A stretch of DNA of 64,000 bases from an uncultured Desulfobacter sp. (GTDB lineage: Bacteria; Desulfobacterota; Desulfobacteria; Desulfobacterales; Desulfobacteraceae). Where the stretch lies: positions 2,094,001 through 2,158,000 of the forward strand of contig NZ_OY762614.1 of NCBI RefSeq assembly GCF_963666145.1, given 5' to 3'. This document shows positions 63,355-64,000 of the stretch, piece after piece (position 1 is the first letter of the stretch; each line of letters starts with the position of its first letter). Both the position numbers and the translations under genes were made by a program. The notes under the pieces were generated by a model. That model saw only the letters and a list, made by a program, of their open reading frames with translations. It made no database searches and had not been told where the DNA came from.

Positions 63355-63810
63355 ATGAACGATTGCCAAATTAATATGAAGTTATCTGACATTATCGCCA
63401 TTGTAGCGGTTCTTGTTGCTGGCTTATCGGCTTTGTACGCGCGATGGGCTTGGGCAGAGGCAAAGAGAGCAAACGAAATCTCTTTATCTGGGCACAAGAA
63501 AGAAATCTATGATGCTTTCTTTGAGCTAAAGATGCACATGCAGCAAAAAGCTGAGTTCGCGGAGCTTTCTGAAGTCTCCAAGTTCTATTACCCATCAAGA
63601 AATGCAAAACTATTTTTTTCTAGAAGCCTGGCTGAGAAAATATCAAAGTATTACGAAGCGTGTTTCTGGGTTGCGGATATCCACCGTAGTAAGGGGGGCC
63701 ATGACGGAGAAAGCATGAAGAAGTGCAAGTCCTATCTTGATACGGAGCAAGAATTGGCTCCCGAAATTGATAAGGCTATTTCTGAGTTAATCCGGAGTGC
63801 AAATGCCTAA
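63355..63810 (+). CDS. Cassette-borne membrane protein, 151 aa, unknown function
   Basis: One N-terminal membrane helix (DIIAIVAVLVAGLSALYARW, ~12-31) is followed by a cytoplasmic or periplasmic helical domain (HKKEIYDAFFELKMHMQQKA, RSLAEKISKYYEACFWVADI). It fills the cassette between GTTAGGC (63340) and GCCTAAC (63805); its stop codon lies inside the latter core, which is typical of tightly packed gene cassettes. No family recognised. The ATG at 63355 sits eight bases after the cassette core, and a second ATG eight codons later is possible. Short cassette proteins of this type are often unknowns. Confidence 0.8.
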   Translation: MNDCQINMKLSDIIAIVAVLVAGLSALYARWAWAEAKRANEISLSGHKKEIYDAFFELKMHMQQKAEFAELSEVSKFYYPSRNAKLFFSRSLAEKISKYYEACFWVADIHRSKGGHDGESMKKCKSYLDTEQELAPEIDKAISELIRSANA

Positions 63811-63876
63811 CAATCGTAGGCACTGGGACAAAATTTCCGCTGCGCTTCAATTTTGCCCGTGCTGCGGGCGTTACAT
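63805..63876 (+). repeat. attC site of the 151-aa cassette
   Basis: The left core is GCCTAAC (63805-63811) and the right core GTTACAT (63870-63876). In between, GTAGGCACTGGGACAAAATT (63816-63835) pairs with AATTTTGCCCGTGCTGC with unpaired extra bases. The left core is the exact complement of GTTAGGC at the start of this cassette, confirming its limits. Confidence 0.85.
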
Positions 63877-64000
63877 TTAATACATTATTTTCGTTACTGC
63901 TCTAAGATCCACCAGAATCAATTTTATAGAACATACTCCTTCCTTTTAGATGGTCCAAAATCGACTTTCGGTGATCTGAAATGGCCCAAGCACTAATGAT
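63877..64000. other. Start of a further cassette, no gene seen
   Basis: The sequence after the attC right core should be the next cassette. In the 124 bp left before the window ends no credible start codon with ribosome-binding site was recognised. Confidence 0.4.

Overview
The window looks like a chromosome segment of a Gram-negative, probably anaerobic bacterium of the Desulfobacterota (Desulfobacterales-like). I base this on the general character of the GyrA, Der, RarA and thiolase proteins, a PEP-CTERM surface protein, sigma-54 regulators and a TonB receptor. No rRNA or tRNA gene is present, so the genus is inference only.

Layout. 1-8.5 kb is housekeeping, all on the minus strand: radC (partial), gyrA, an AI-2E-type transporter, a 51-aa membrane protein, a thiolase, rarA and der. 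8.5-15.7 kb holds a sigma-54 regulator, a membrane acyltransferase-like protein, a YitT protein behind a consensus sigma-54 promoter, and small proteins. 15.8-22.3 kb is an accessory block. An exported squalene-cyclase-like (alpha/alpha toroid) protein leads an operon of a TIM-barrel isomerase, an EboC-like UbiA protein, a metal-site-degenerate phosphodiesterase and a second TIM-barrel protein. A paralogous toroid protein faces this operon. 22.5-25.9 kb is an IS4-type element with a group II intron in one of its ends. 26-41.4 kb encodes secreted proteins: an STN/PDZ protein, a frameshifted PKD-toroid-FnIII protein, a PEP-CTERM protein and a 3,110-aa PKD-toroid-PASTA-RHS giant followed by a HEAT-like membrane protein.

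41.6-57.8 kb has an inositol-phosphate-synthase-like gene facing a long minus-strand series: ABC transporter (decayed), ABC transporter (intact), TonB receptor, YdjY-like protein, an 82-aa protein, a cupin, an EboB-like TatD hydrolase and a histidine kinase/NtrC-type pair. The EboB-like and EboC-like genes, two TIM-barrel proteins and the phosphodiesterase suggest a split, non-canonical ebo-type metabolite locus without the AroB-like EboD. The older ABC transporter is dead: a 185-bp MITE with 23-bp inverted repeats and 8-bp target duplications splits the ATPase, and the permease carries two frameshifts.

59.6-64 kb is an integron-type gene-cassette array with no integrase in view. Two cassettes, an Sll1717-type P-loop ATPase and a 151-aa membrane protein, have exactly complementary core sites at their two ends. 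The attC between them is interrupted by a group IIC-attC intron on the opposite strand, and removing the intron restores the site.

All assignments come from reading the sequence. No database search was run.
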